A DNA stretch of 16,629 bases from DATFLS01 sp964413425 (GTDB lineage: Bacteria; Fidelibacterota; JAANXI01): NCBI GenBank assembly GCA_964413425.1, contig CAYPST010000095.1, positions 1-16,629 on the forward strand, in the 5' to 3' direction. Of the stretch, positions 1 to 8,079 are shown one piece after another (position 1 is the first letter of the stretch; each line of letters starts with the position of its first letter). Below the pieces are notes generated by a model. The model had not been told where the DNA came from. It made no database searches and worked only from the letters and a program-made list of their open reading frames with translations. A program made the position numbers and the translations under genes.

Positions 1-3
1 CTC

Positions 4-1500
4 ATGACATCATCACTCTCACGAAGAACATTTCTCAAAGCAACCGGCGCCGGCCTGGCGGCTCTCACACTCCCGTTCGTTTTTGGCTGTTCCGGAAGAA
101 ATACTGTCACAAAGCCGAACATCATTTTCATCATGGCCGATGATCTGGGATATCATGATCTGGGCTGTTACGGGCAGGAACGGATTCAGACCCCTCATAT
201 TGACCAGCTGGCCGAGGAGGGAATGCGGTTTACCCAGTGTTATGCCGGGGGATCGGTGTGTGCGCCCTCCCGGAGTGTCCTGATGACCGGTCAGCACCTG
301 GGACATACCACCGTACGCGGAAACATGGGCCGGGTCGGGGGCAAGCTGGTGCTCGATAACGGCTCGCCCCAGCGCCGGGTGCCGCTGAAAGCCGACGATG
401 TGACCGTGGCGGAAGTCTTGAAAGAGGCCGGATATGCCACCGGCATTACAGGAAAATGGGGGATTGGCGATCCGCAGACACCCGGGATCCCCAACAAACA
501 GGGGTTCGATAAATGGTTCGGCTATTTGAACCAGCGCCGGGCGCACAGCTACTATCCCATGTATCTCTGGCGGAACCGGGAGAAGGTGTTCCTGAACGGA
601 AACCGGGGCGGCGCGCAGGGTCAGTATACGCACGACCTGTTCACCGAGTATGCGCTGGAATTCGTGCGGAAATATGCTGACCAGCGATTCTTTCTCTACA
701 TCCCCTATACCATTCCCCACCAGGAATATGTGATTCCGGATCTCGGATCATACGAGAATGAAGCGTGGTCCCAGGATGCAAAAGTCCACGCCGCCATGAT
801 TACCCGGATGGACCGGGATATCGGCCGGTTGACGGCTCTGCTGAAAGAGTTGGATATTGATGAGCAAACCATGGTGTTTTTCTGCTCGGATAACGGCGCC
901 GCCCGCACCTGGGATGGGATTTTTGACAGTTCGGCACCCTTGCGGGGAAACAAGGGCGACCTGTACGAAGGGGGCATTCGCACGCCCATGATCGTCCGGC
1001 AGCCCGGACAGGTGCCGGCCGGGACGGTCAGCGATCTGCCCTGGTATTTCGCCGATGTCCTGCCGACGCTGACGGAACTGGCGGGCGGGAACCTTCCCGG
1101 GAATGTGGATGGAATTAGCGTTTTACCTGCCTTATATGGTCAGAACCAGGATCCGGGCGGACGATATTTCTACTGGGAATCTTACCGGGGTGGCGGCTTC
1201 CAGCAGGCGGTGCGCTGGAATCAATGGAAGGGCGTCCGCCTGAACCCGGATCAGCCCATCGAACTGTATAACCTCGCCGAAGATGTGGCCGAAACCCGCA
1301 ATGTGGCGCAGCAGCACCNNNNNNNNNNNNNNNNNNNNNNNNNNNNNNNNNNNNNNNNNNNNNNNNNNNNNNNNNNNNNNNNNNNNNNNNNNNNNNNNNN
1401 NNNNNNNNNNNNNNNNNNGGAAGAATCGCAGCTCCCGGAAGGCCAAAATCCGTTGCGATTTTCAGGCAGGTGTCATAACATTATACCTGTTCAATCATGA
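4..1500 (+). CDS. Tat-exported sulfatase (arylsulfatase family), interrupted by an assembly gap
   Basis: Type I sulfatase predicted to hydrolyse sulfate esters, probably on a polysaccharide, outside the cytoplasm. A Tat leader (S-R-R-T-F-L-K, residues 6-12) is followed by a hydrophobic stretch ending at Cys29, which may be lipidated. Family hallmarks: metal-binding D46-D47, the C-x-P-S-R motif with Cys86 (codon 259-261) as the formylglycine precursor, G-K-W around residues 150-152, and S-D-N-G with D296/N297. Formylglycine maturation needs a partner enzyme not present here. The 100-N gap at 1319-1418 falls in the C-terminal part, after about 438 residues. Gap size is arbitrary, so the last 26 residues and the stop at 1498-1500 are uncertain. 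The start fits Tat leader geometry, but any ribosome binding site lies outside the window. Family is clear; substrate is unknown. Confidence 0.9.
   Translation: MTSSLSRRTFLKATGAGLAALTLPFVFGCSGRNTVTKPNIIFIMADDLGYHDLGCYGQERIQTPHIDQLAEEGMRFTQCYAGGSVCAPSRSVLMTGQHLGHTTVRGNMGRVGGKLVLDNGSPQRRVPLKADDVTVAEVLKEAGYATGITGKWGIGDPQTPGIPNKQGFDKWFGYLNQRRAHSYYPMYLWRNREKVFLNGNRGGAQGQYTHDLFTEYALEFVRKYADQRFFLYIPYTIPHQEYVIPDLGSYENEAWSQDAKVHAAMITRMDRDIGRLTALLKELDIDEQTMVFFCSDNGAARTWDGIFDSSAPLRGNKGDLYEGGIRTPMIVRQPGQVPAGTVSDLPWYFADVLPTLTELAGGNLPGNVDGISVLPALYGQNQDPGGRYFYWESYRGGGFQQAVRWNQWKGVRLNPDQPIELYNLAEDVAETRNVAQQHXXXXXXXXXXXXXXXXXXXXXXXXXXXXXXXXXXEESQLPEGQNPLRFSGRCHNIIPVQS
1319..1418. other. Assembly gap (100 N)
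   Basis: Exactly 100 consecutive N. This is the conventional placeholder for a scaffold gap of unknown size, so the two flanks are ordered but the missing length is not known. Confidence 0.97.
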
Positions 1501-1554
1501 AATGAGCCTGCGATAAGAGCATATGATTTAGAGAGCTATGCGTCAGGCTCCCTG

Positions 1555-1580
1555 CCACCTGTTCAGGGTGGTTTTATTTA
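1555..1580 (+). terminator. Weak candidate intrinsic terminator after the sulfatase
   Basis: CCACC (1555-1559) can pair with GGTGG (1567-1571) across a 7-nt loop, and is followed directly by TTTTATTTA. The stem is short (5 bp, perhaps one wobble pair more), so termination would be weak. It sits between the sulfatase stop and the ribosome binding site of the next gene, which is where a terminator would be expected. Confidence 0.35.
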
Positions 1581-1620
1581 TATCATCAATCGTGGGTGAG
1601 TGCGCCCATACTTTGACAGC

Positions 1621-1626
1621 AGGAGA
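1621..1626 (+). promoter_or_regulatory. Ribosome binding site deciding the 1636 start
   Basis: AGGAGA lies 9 nt upstream of ATG 1636. An alternative in-frame GTG at 1600 would add 12 residues ahead of a well-formed signal peptide and has no such site, so ATG 1636 is preferred. Confidence 0.6.
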
Positions 1627-1635
1627 ATACCTGAC

Positions 1636-2694
1636 ATGCGACGAGAATCAGTAATCAGACTCTTTTTGGTATGCGGTTTATTTTCGATTGCACTTGCATG
1701 TCAGGGGCAGATTCCGGCCTGGGACGGCCCGATCCCGGAAGTCACCGGGGAGTATGGCATCATTCCCGGGAAGTTTCAGGAGTACGAAGTCATCCTGGAG
1801 CCGGAGGTGGATGCCGCCGAGTGGTGGGCGGGTGCGCCATCAGTGGTGCGTGATTCGGAGGGTGTGTTCTGGCTGGCCTGCCGGATGCGGACTGCCGAGG
1901 CACCCCGGGGATTACGGGGCTATGAGATCCGTATTTTACGCAGTGGTGATGGCATTCACTTTACCCGGGTGCACACTATCCCGAGGGAGGAAGTCCCCAT
2001 TCCGGGGTTTGAGCGCCCGGCGCTGCTCATCGATCAGGAGACCGGGCAGTTTAAGTTGTACGGTTGTGGGCCCTGGCAGGGAGAAGATTGGTCTATTATC
2101 AAGTTCGATGACGCCGATACACCGGCGCAATTTGTCCCTTCCTCAGCCAACCCGGTGATTCAGCCGCTCCCGAAGAAGGCCGAGCGTGACGTGGCGCCGC
2201 ATGGATACAAGGATCCGGTGATTATCTATGCAGAGGGCAAATATCACTGTTATGTGATTGGCCAGTTCCGGGGATTGGAGCGGTTATATCACTTTGTTAG
2301 TGAGGATGGAGAGTCCTGGCGGCCGGTCGGACACCCGGATGAATCGCTGCTGGACCTCACCGGGTGGCATGACTTTTTTATCCGCCCGGCCTCCGTGGTG
2401 CCGCTCGGTGTGGGATACCTGTTTGTGTACGAGGGATCCAATTCCACCTGGTTCGATCCGGTGTACAACGTGACTACCGGCTTAGCTTTTACCTTTGATT
2501 TACATCATCTCATAGATCTGACCCCGGAATCGCCGCTGATTGTAAGCACAACTCCCAGCGAGGAATATACCAGCCTCTATCATACCTGGAGGTATTCTGA
2601 CTGGATTCAGGTGGAAGACGAATTATGGGCCTATGCGGAAGTAGTGAAATCAAATGGTGCGAATGAGATCCGGTTGTTTCGCCTCATTAGATAA
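1636..2694 (+). CDS. Secreted beta-propeller glycosidase-like protein (GH43/GH130-like fold)
   Basis: 352-residue exported protein. The N-terminus (M-R-R-E-S then a hydrophobic stretch ending A-L-A-C) is a Sec signal. Cleavage could be by signal peptidase I after A-L-A, or by lipoprotein signal peptidase before Cys; the lipobox is imperfect. The mature part has blade-like repeats typical of five-bladed propeller hydrolases: an A-P-S-V-V-R-D segment near residue 59, F-E-R-P-A near 123, Y-K-D-P-V near 191, then further W/Y-rich blades. Such layouts occur in GH43, GH32, GH117 and GH130 relatives. I cannot assign catalytic acids with confidence, so this is a fold-level call. It sits 56 bp upstream of a symporter and after a sulfatase, consistent with extracellular glycan processing. 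Confidence 0.6.
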   Translation: MRRESVIRLFLVCGLFSIALACQGQIPAWDGPIPEVTGEYGIIPGKFQEYEVILEPEVDAAEWWAGAPSVVRDSEGVFWLACRMRTAEAPRGLRGYEIRILRSGDGIHFTRVHTIPREEVPIPGFERPALLIDQETGQFKLYGCGPWQGEDWSIIKFDDADTPAQFVPSSANPVIQPLPKKAERDVAPHGYKDPVIIYAEGKYHCYVIGQFRGLERLYHFVSEDGESWRPVGHPDESLLDLTGWHDFFIRPASVVPLGVGYLFVYEGSNSTWFDPVYNVTTGLAFTFDLHHLIDLTPESPLIVSTTPSEEYTSLYHTWRYSDWIQVEDELWAYAEVVKSNGANEIRLFRLIR

Positions 2695-2750
2695 AACAGG
2701 CACTCGCGAATTATAAAAACGAACACTGGGACAGGTACGGGAAAATTCAT

Positions 2751-4244
2751 ATGGGCATTCGGATAATTGATTTCATTGTGATGATTATTTATCTGGCGGG
2801 CGTGGTCGCATTCGGTTCCTATTTTGTCAGGCGCAGCCGGCATACCGAGGGTTTCATGGTGGCCAGCCGGTCTCTGCCCGGATGGGTGGTAGGCTTGTCC
2901 ATTATGGGTACCTATGTGAGCAGCATCAGTTTTCTGGCACTGCCGGGCAATGCATACGGGGGCGATTGGAATGCCTTTGTGTTCAGCCTCTCGCTCCCGC
3001 TGGCGGCTGTCATCGGAGTGAGATATTTTGTGCCGTTTTTCCGGAAAACCGGGGAGGTTTCCGCGTACCATCATCTGGAATTTCGTTTCGGCCCCTGGGC
3101 ACGAACCTATGCCTTGGTGATGTACCTTCTCACCCAGCTGGCCCGCATGGGCACCATCATGTATCTGGTGGCACTGGCCCTGGCTCCGCTGACCGGACTG
3201 GATATCCGCCTGATTATTATTGTCACCGGTATTCTGGTGACAATCTATACCATCCTTGGCGGAATTGAGGCCGTCATCTGGACCGATGCCATCCAGACCA
3301 CCGTTTTAACCGGCGGAGCATTAGTGTGTTTAATTTTAATCCTGTTTGGGATGCCGGAAGGACCCGGACAGGTCTTCACAGTGGCAGCTGCACGTAATAA
3401 GTTTTCCCTGGGAAGTTTTGATTTGAATTTTGTCGAGTCCACGTTCTGGGTGGTGCTGGTATACGGATTAACCATCAACCTGCAGAATTTCGGCATAGAC
3501 CAGAATTACGTGCAGCGGTACATTACCGCCCGGTCGGATAAAGATGCCGTCAACAGTCTCTGGCTGGGGGCGCTGATCTATCTCCCGGTCTCGGCACTGT
3601 TCTTCATGATTGGGACGGCTCTTTTTTCATTCTATCAGGTCCATCCCGAATTGCTGGGGGAATCCATTAACGCGGCAGCCAATCCGGATAAGGTGTTTCC
3701 GTACTTTATCGTCACCCAGCTGCCGGATGGAGTCACCGGCCTGTTAATTGCTGCCGTGGCTGCGGCGGCCATGAGTACGGTGGATACCAGCTTGAACAGC
3801 TCTGCCACGTTAATTTTACGCGATATTTATAAGCGGTATTTTCGTCCCGACGCCGGAGAAAAGGAATCCATGCGGGTGCTTTATAGTGCGACGCTGGTCT
3901 GGGGGCTGCTGGGCACGGCGATAGCCCTGGCCATGATTAACGTCCGGAGTGCCCTGGACGCCTGGTGGGAGCTGGCCAGTATCTTCAGCGGAGGGATGCT
4001 GGGATTGTTTTTACTGGGGCTCATCTCTCGGAAAGCGCAAAATCCGGCAGCGGTGACCGGAGTGATTGCGGGGATTCTGGTGATTCTCTGGATGACGTTC
4101 TCGAAGAGCTTGGGGGACGCATTCGAAGCACTGCAAAGTCCGTTTCATAATTTCATGATTATTGTTATCGGGACGCTGACAATTCTGCTGGTGGGGATGG
4201 GGGTTACTTACCTGAGGCGCATCGGGACAAGCAAGGGAGACTGA
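2751..4244 (+). CDS. Sodium:solute symporter (SSS family)
   Basis: 497-residue inner-membrane transporter with about 13 hydrophobic helices, the usual SSS length. Recognisable pieces: an N-terminal helix then R-R-S-R-H-T-E-G-F, the family signature around residues 163-185 (Y-T-I-L-G-G-I-E-A-V, then W-T-D-A-I-Q), D-Q-N-Y-V-Q-R-Y near 250, and A-A-M-S-T-V-D-T-S near 342, where Ser/Thr residues line the sodium site in characterised members. It would couple Na+ entry to uptake of a small solute, plausibly a sugar or sugar acid released by the neighbouring hydrolases. The start has only a weak GGGAA ribosome binding site 7 nt upstream. The gene lies between a propeller protein and the GH28 pair. 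Substrate cannot be read from sequence. Confidence 0.92.
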   Translation: MGIRIIDFIVMIIYLAGVVAFGSYFVRRSRHTEGFMVASRSLPGWVVGLSIMGTYVSSISFLALPGNAYGGDWNAFVFSLSLPLAAVIGVRYFVPFFRKTGEVSAYHHLEFRFGPWARTYALVMYLLTQLARMGTIMYLVALALAPLTGLDIRLIIIVTGILVTIYTILGGIEAVIWTDAIQTTVLTGGALVCLILILFGMPEGPGQVFTVAAARNKFSLGSFDLNFVESTFWVVLVYGLTINLQNFGIDQNYVQRYITARSDKDAVNSLWLGALIYLPVSALFFMIGTALFSFYQVHPELLGESINAAANPDKVFPYFIVTQLPDGVTGLLIAAVAAAAMSTVDTSLNSSATLILRDIYKRYFRPDAGEKESMRVLYSATLVWGLLGTAIALAMINVRSALDAWWELASIFSGGMLGLFLLGLISRKAQNPAAVTGVIAGILVILWMTFSKSLGDAFEALQSPFHNFMIIVIGTLTILLVGMGVTYLRRIGTSKGD

Positions 4245-4312
4245 CTCAATAACGTACATAATAATTCGTGGCAGGCAGCTGTGTTGTCGAACGGGTTTAC
4301 CGGAAATATGTC

Positions 4313-4375
4313 GTCCCTGACGGGACTAAGTAAGTAAGCGTCTCTGTGCTTTCAGAGCAGGATACCCCGGTGGGG
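4313..4375 (+). promoter_or_regulatory. Cluster of three small hairpins in the leader of the first GH28 gene
   Basis: The 234-nt space before the first GH28 gene holds three close perfect inverted repeats: GTCCC/GGGAC (4313-4317 with 4322-4326), CTCTG/CAGAG (4342-4346 with 4353-4357) and CCCC/GGGG (4365-4368 with 4372-4375). A TAAG x3 tandem repeat (4327-4338) lies between the first two. None is followed by a T run, so they are not ordinary terminators. They could be a structured mRNA leader or chance. Confidence 0.25.
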
Positions 4376-4478
4376 GCAAGATATTTCTGGCACAAATGGT
4401 CCTGAAAACATCCCCGCTCCGTAGAAGGGACGGAATAGATCTGATGATCAACCTTAAACGAGAGAGAGGACAATTTCC

Positions 4479-6134
4479 ATGAAGAACCGTAATGATACAA
4501 AGCCAACCATGAACCGGCGTCGTTTTCTGGCAAGATCCGGGCTGGCTGCTGCCGGCGCGGGAGCGATACTCGGTATCACGCCGAAGCGCGGCAAAGCAGC
4601 GGAGGCAGCGAAAACCGGTCTGTATAACGTGCGGGATTACGGGGCAGAAGGCGTTGGGGAAACTCTGGATACCAAAGCGATCCAGCAAACCATTGATGCC
4701 TGTGCGGAGGCGGGAGGCGGAACGGTGTACTTTCCGGCCGGCACGTTTCTGTCGGGGACACTGTACCTGAAAAGTAATGTGAATCTGCATTTTGAGGCAG
4801 GATCGTTACTCCTCGGCAGTACAAATCCGGATGATTATCCTGTCACCGTACAGGACCTGCGTTCCTACACGGATAATTACACCGATAAAAGTCTGATCTA
4901 CGCGGAGAAGGTGCAGAATATTTCCATCACCGGCAGAGGAACACTGGATGGACAGGGCAGTGCATTTTCGGGTCCCTACAAAGTCCGGCCTTATATGATC
5001 CGGGTGATCGAATCCGAAAATATTACCGTCAAAGATGTAACCATCCGGAATTCCCCCATGTGGGTGCAGCATTATCTGGGATGCGAGAACGTGAATATCG
5101 ACGGCATCACGGTGCACAGCAAGGTCAACCGGAACAATGACGGCATTGATATCGACAGCTGTGAGAAGGTGCGGATTGCGAACTGCGAAATCCGGAGCGG
5201 CGATGATGCTATTGTTCTGAAGGCCACGACTTATCGGAAATGCCGGGACGTGACTGTGACAAACTGCGTGTTGAGCACTGATTGTAACGCCTTCAAGCTG
5301 GGTACGGAATCGAGTGGTGGATTTGAAAATATCGTGCTGGATAACTGCACCATGTACGACGTGGGACTCAGCGGGATTGCCCTGGAAGAGGTAGACGGTG
5401 CGGTGTTTGACCGGGTGAGTATCTCGAATGTGAACATGGTGGACGTGGACAACGCCATTTTCATCCGCCTGGGGAACCGGGCGCGGCCTCCGGAAGCAAA
5501 GCGAACTTCGGAGGGTTTCACTATTCCGGACGGCGTGGAGAAGCCGGGAATGGGATCTCTGCAGAATGTCATGATCAGTAATATCCAGGCCAAGGTGCGG
5601 GATGGAGTCGGCTGTTCGATCACCGGTCTTCCCGGACATCCGGCCGAGAACATCACCCTGGAAAACATCCGGATCACTTTTCCCGGCGGCGGCACGCGGA
5701 CCGAGGCTCAGCGTGAAATACCGGAAGTGCCGGAACATTATCCGGAGTATACCATGTTCGGTACGCTGTCGGCGTACGGATTCTTCTGCCGCCACGCCCG
5801 GAATGTCAAGTTCCATCACATGCAGGTGGATCTGCGCGATGCCGACGCCCGGCCCGCCTATGTCTTCGACGACGTCTCGGATCTGGAACTGACAGGTATC
5901 GATGGCATGTTAAGCGAATCCGCCCCGGCTCTCATCCGGTTGCACAATACAAAGGGCGTGTTTGTGCACGGCACCCGGCCGGCAAATTCTCTGCATAAAT
6001 TCGCACAAATTGAAGGAGCAGATACCGGTGAAATCACGTTGCTCAACAACGATTTCAGCAAGGTGGAACAGGTGTATTCCCTGGAAGAAGGGGCCGGCAG
6101 TGATGTCCTCTTTGAAGCGGGGAACCGCGCCTAG
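4479..6134 (+). CDS. Tat-exported GH28-type polygalacturonase-like protein (copy 1)
   Basis: 551-residue exported right-handed beta-helix protein of the polygalacturonase (GH28) type, predicted to cleave uronic-acid-containing glycans. Tat leader with R-R-R-F-L (residues 13-17) and a cleavage region near 35-42. The mature domain begins with Y-N-V-R-D-Y-G-A, the classic pectate-lyase/GH28 first strand. Catalytic Asp candidates are D221 (N-N-D, matching N-T-D) and D242/D243 (G-D-D). Where standard GH28 enzymes have G-H-G, this one reads G-T-E-S-S-G-G, so the usual His is absent. Strong ribosome binding site AGAGAGGA 8 nt before ATG 4479. The next gene, 73 bp downstream, is a paralogue that is near-identical over several stretches. 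Family is clear; whether it is hydrolase, exo-enzyme or rhamnogalacturonan-specific is not. Confidence 0.87.
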   Translation: MKNRNDTKPTMNRRRFLARSGLAAAGAGAILGITPKRGKAAEAAKTGLYNVRDYGAEGVGETLDTKAIQQTIDACAEAGGGTVYFPAGTFLSGTLYLKSNVNLHFEAGSLLLGSTNPDDYPVTVQDLRSYTDNYTDKSLIYAEKVQNISITGRGTLDGQGSAFSGPYKVRPYMIRVIESENITVKDVTIRNSPMWVQHYLGCENVNIDGITVHSKVNRNNDGIDIDSCEKVRIANCEIRSGDDAIVLKATTYRKCRDVTVTNCVLSTDCNAFKLGTESSGGFENIVLDNCTMYDVGLSGIALEEVDGAVFDRVSISNVNMVDVDNAIFIRLGNRARPPEAKRTSEGFTIPDGVEKPGMGSLQNVMISNIQAKVRDGVGCSITGLPGHPAENITLENIRITFPGGGTRTEAQREIPEVPEHYPEYTMFGTLSAYGFFCRHARNVKFHHMQVDLRDADARPAYVFDDVSDLELTGIDGMLSESAPALIRLHNTKGVFVHGTRPANSLHKFAQIEGADTGEITLLNNDFSKVEQVYSLEEGAGSDVLFEAGNRA

Positions 6135-6207
6135 AACGGTATGAGTCCCGGATATCCCGGATAGAGAAAAAACAAGTCGAATGGAAAGAGAGTAGCGAGG
6201 AAATAAA

Positions 6208-7830
6208 ATGGACAGACGGAAATTTTTCGGAAGGTTCGGTAGCGGATTGGCTGGTGGTTCTGCTGCGGTTTTGATGCCAGAGAAAGCTACCGCTCATCCG
6301 GCGCTGACTGACACAATCTATAATGTGAGGGAATTCGGCGCTATAGGAAACGGTGTAGTACTGGATACCGATGCCATTCAGCAGGCCATCGATACCTGTG
6401 CTGATAATGGCGGCGGGACGGTGTATCTTTCCGGTGGAACATTTCTTTCCGGAACCATCTTCCTGAAAAGCAATGTTACGCTGTATCTGGAATCGGGCGC
6501 CGTCCTGCAGGGGAGCCCAGAACTGAAGCACTACCCGGTGACTGTCCAGGAGTTTCGCTCGTATACGGATAATTACACCGATAAAAGTCTCATTTACGCG
6601 GAAAGGGCGGAGAATATCGCCATCGCCGGCCGGGGCATACTGGATGGAGAAGGGACGGCGTTTTCCGGTCCCTATAAAGTCCGGCCGTATATGATCCGCA
6701 TCATCGAGTGCACCAATATTACCGTCCGGGACGTGACCATCCGGAACTCCCCCATGTGGGTGCAGCATTACCTGGCCTGCGACAATGTGAACATTGATGG
6801 TATCACCGTCCACAGCCGGCGCCTGCACGTCAACAATGACGGCATGGATATCGATTGCTGCCACAAGGTGCGGATCGCCAACTGCGAAATCAACAGCGGC
6901 GATGACGCTATCGTGCTGAAAGCTACGTCTGACCGAAAATGTCGGGATGTGACCGTCACGAATTGTGTATTGAGTTCGGCGACCAACGCCTTCAAACTGG
7001 GCACGGAATCTAATGGTGGATTTGAAAATATCGTCTTTTCCAACAGTACTATCTATGATTCCAGGCACGGACTGGCCCTGGAGGAGGTGGACGGCGCCGT
7101 ATTCGACCGGGTTACCATTTCCAATATCATTATGAACCAGGTGAGTATCAGCATCTTCATCAGGCTGGGAAACAGGGCACGGCCTTACCAGTCGGTGGGA
7201 ACTGCGGGCACCTACACGATTCCGGAAGATATGGAACGTCCGGGGATCGGATCACTGCGGAATGTGTATATTTCCAATGTCCAGGCACGGGATGTCAGTG
7301 ACTTCGGGTGTTCCATTACCGGCTTGCCAGGTCATCCGGTGGAGAATATCACCCTTGAAAATATCCGCATATTGTTTGAGGGGGGCGGTACAACGGAAGA
7401 CGCCGGCCGAACTGTCCCTGAGCTGCCGGAACATTATCCCAGTGCCAGGATGTTCGGTATGCTGCCGGCATACGGATTCTTTTGCCGGCATGCGCGCAAT
7501 CTCAATTTTCACCACGTCGAGATTGGGTTTGTGAATGAGGAGAAGCGGCCAGCCCTGATTTGCGAGGACGTGGAGACGCTCCGGGTTGAGGATTTCAGCG
7601 CTGAGATCAGCAGCGATGCCCACGCTACTCTGTGGCTGAAGCAGGTGCGGGAGGCGTTCGTTACCAGGAACAGCCCGAAGCAATCGGAAACAACCTTTCT
7701 CCGGCTGGATGGAGAGCAAACCCGGCAGATCAGCGTGCAGGGCAATGATTTCAGCCAGGTGGAAACTATCCTTGTTCGGGGAGGAGAAGTTTCAGAAGAA
7801 GCAGTTTATCCGGAAGGAAATCGGATCTGA
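6208..7830 (+). CDS. Tat-exported GH28-type polygalacturonase-like protein (copy 2)
   Basis: 540-residue paralogue of the preceding gene. Tat leader with D-R-R-K-F-F (residues 2-7) and a short hydrophobic region ending near T-A-H-P. The GH28 first strand Y-N-V-R-E-F-G-A follows. Catalytic candidates align with copy 1: D211 (N-N-D) and D232/D233 (G-D-D). The G-H-G site is again G-T-E-S-N-G-G. Blocks such as S-Y-T-D-N-Y-T-D-K-S-L-I-Y-A-E, G-P-Y-K-V-R-P-Y-M-I-R and N-S-P-M-W-V-Q-H-Y-L are identical between the copies, while the last ~80 residues diverge strongly. This indicates an older tandem duplication with possible change in specificity. GCGAGGA lies upstream of the ATG. Confidence 0.87.
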   Translation: MDRRKFFGRFGSGLAGGSAAVLMPEKATAHPALTDTIYNVREFGAIGNGVVLDTDAIQQAIDTCADNGGGTVYLSGGTFLSGTIFLKSNVTLYLESGAVLQGSPELKHYPVTVQEFRSYTDNYTDKSLIYAERAENIAIAGRGILDGEGTAFSGPYKVRPYMIRIIECTNITVRDVTIRNSPMWVQHYLACDNVNIDGITVHSRRLHVNNDGMDIDCCHKVRIANCEINSGDDAIVLKATSDRKCRDVTVTNCVLSSATNAFKLGTESNGGFENIVFSNSTIYDSRHGLALEEVDGAVFDRVTISNIIMNQVSISIFIRLGNRARPYQSVGTAGTYTIPEDMERPGIGSLRNVYISNVQARDVSDFGCSITGLPGHPVENITLENIRILFEGGGTTEDAGRTVPELPEHYPSARMFGMLPAYGFFCRHARNLNFHHVEIGFVNEEKRPALICEDVETLRVEDFSAEISSDAHATLWLKQVREAFVTRNSPKQSETTFLRLDGEQTRQISVQGNDFSQVETILVRGGEVSEEAVYPEGNRI

Positions 7831-7905
7831 AATGACCATGCCATATCCAGAGTGGAGTTATAAATTGCCGGTCACAGCCAGCAATTTCGGGAGAACCTGA
7901 AATCG

Positions 7906-8079
7906 ATGTTCGGACTGCATTACCTTGATATTATCACCATTGGTGTATTCTTCGGAGTCATTATCCTCATCGGATGGGTAGCCAACCAGGTCATGAAGGA
8001 GGGCGAGGAAGGGTTCTTCCTGGGCGGTCGTACCTTCCTGCGGTTTCGGGGTGACCGGACACAATCAGAACGGATATGA
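7906..8079 (+). pseudogene. Truncated N-terminus of a second SSS symporter
   Basis: The frame opened by ATG 7906 reads as the beginning of an SSS symporter: L-D-I-I-T-I-G-V-F-F-G-V-I-I then a hydrophobic helix and the family-typical G-E-E-G-F-F-L-G-G-R-T-F. After about residue 45 the similarity stops, the frame continues as R-F-R-G-D-R-T-Q and ends at 8077-8079. An intact family member would have some 450 further residues and 12 more helices. The lost part is replaced by the middle of a uroporphyrinogen-decarboxylase-like gene in another frame, so this is a deletion remnant, or an assembly join. It is not derived from the intact symporter at 2751, whose N-terminus differs. Confidence 0.7.

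Noticed and set aside
4806..5819. Long open frame on the minus strand opposite the first GH28 gene
   Set aside because: It lies inside a clear GH28 gene, a similar minus-strand frame lies opposite the second copy (6055-7068) as expected from shared sequence, and the translation resembles no family.
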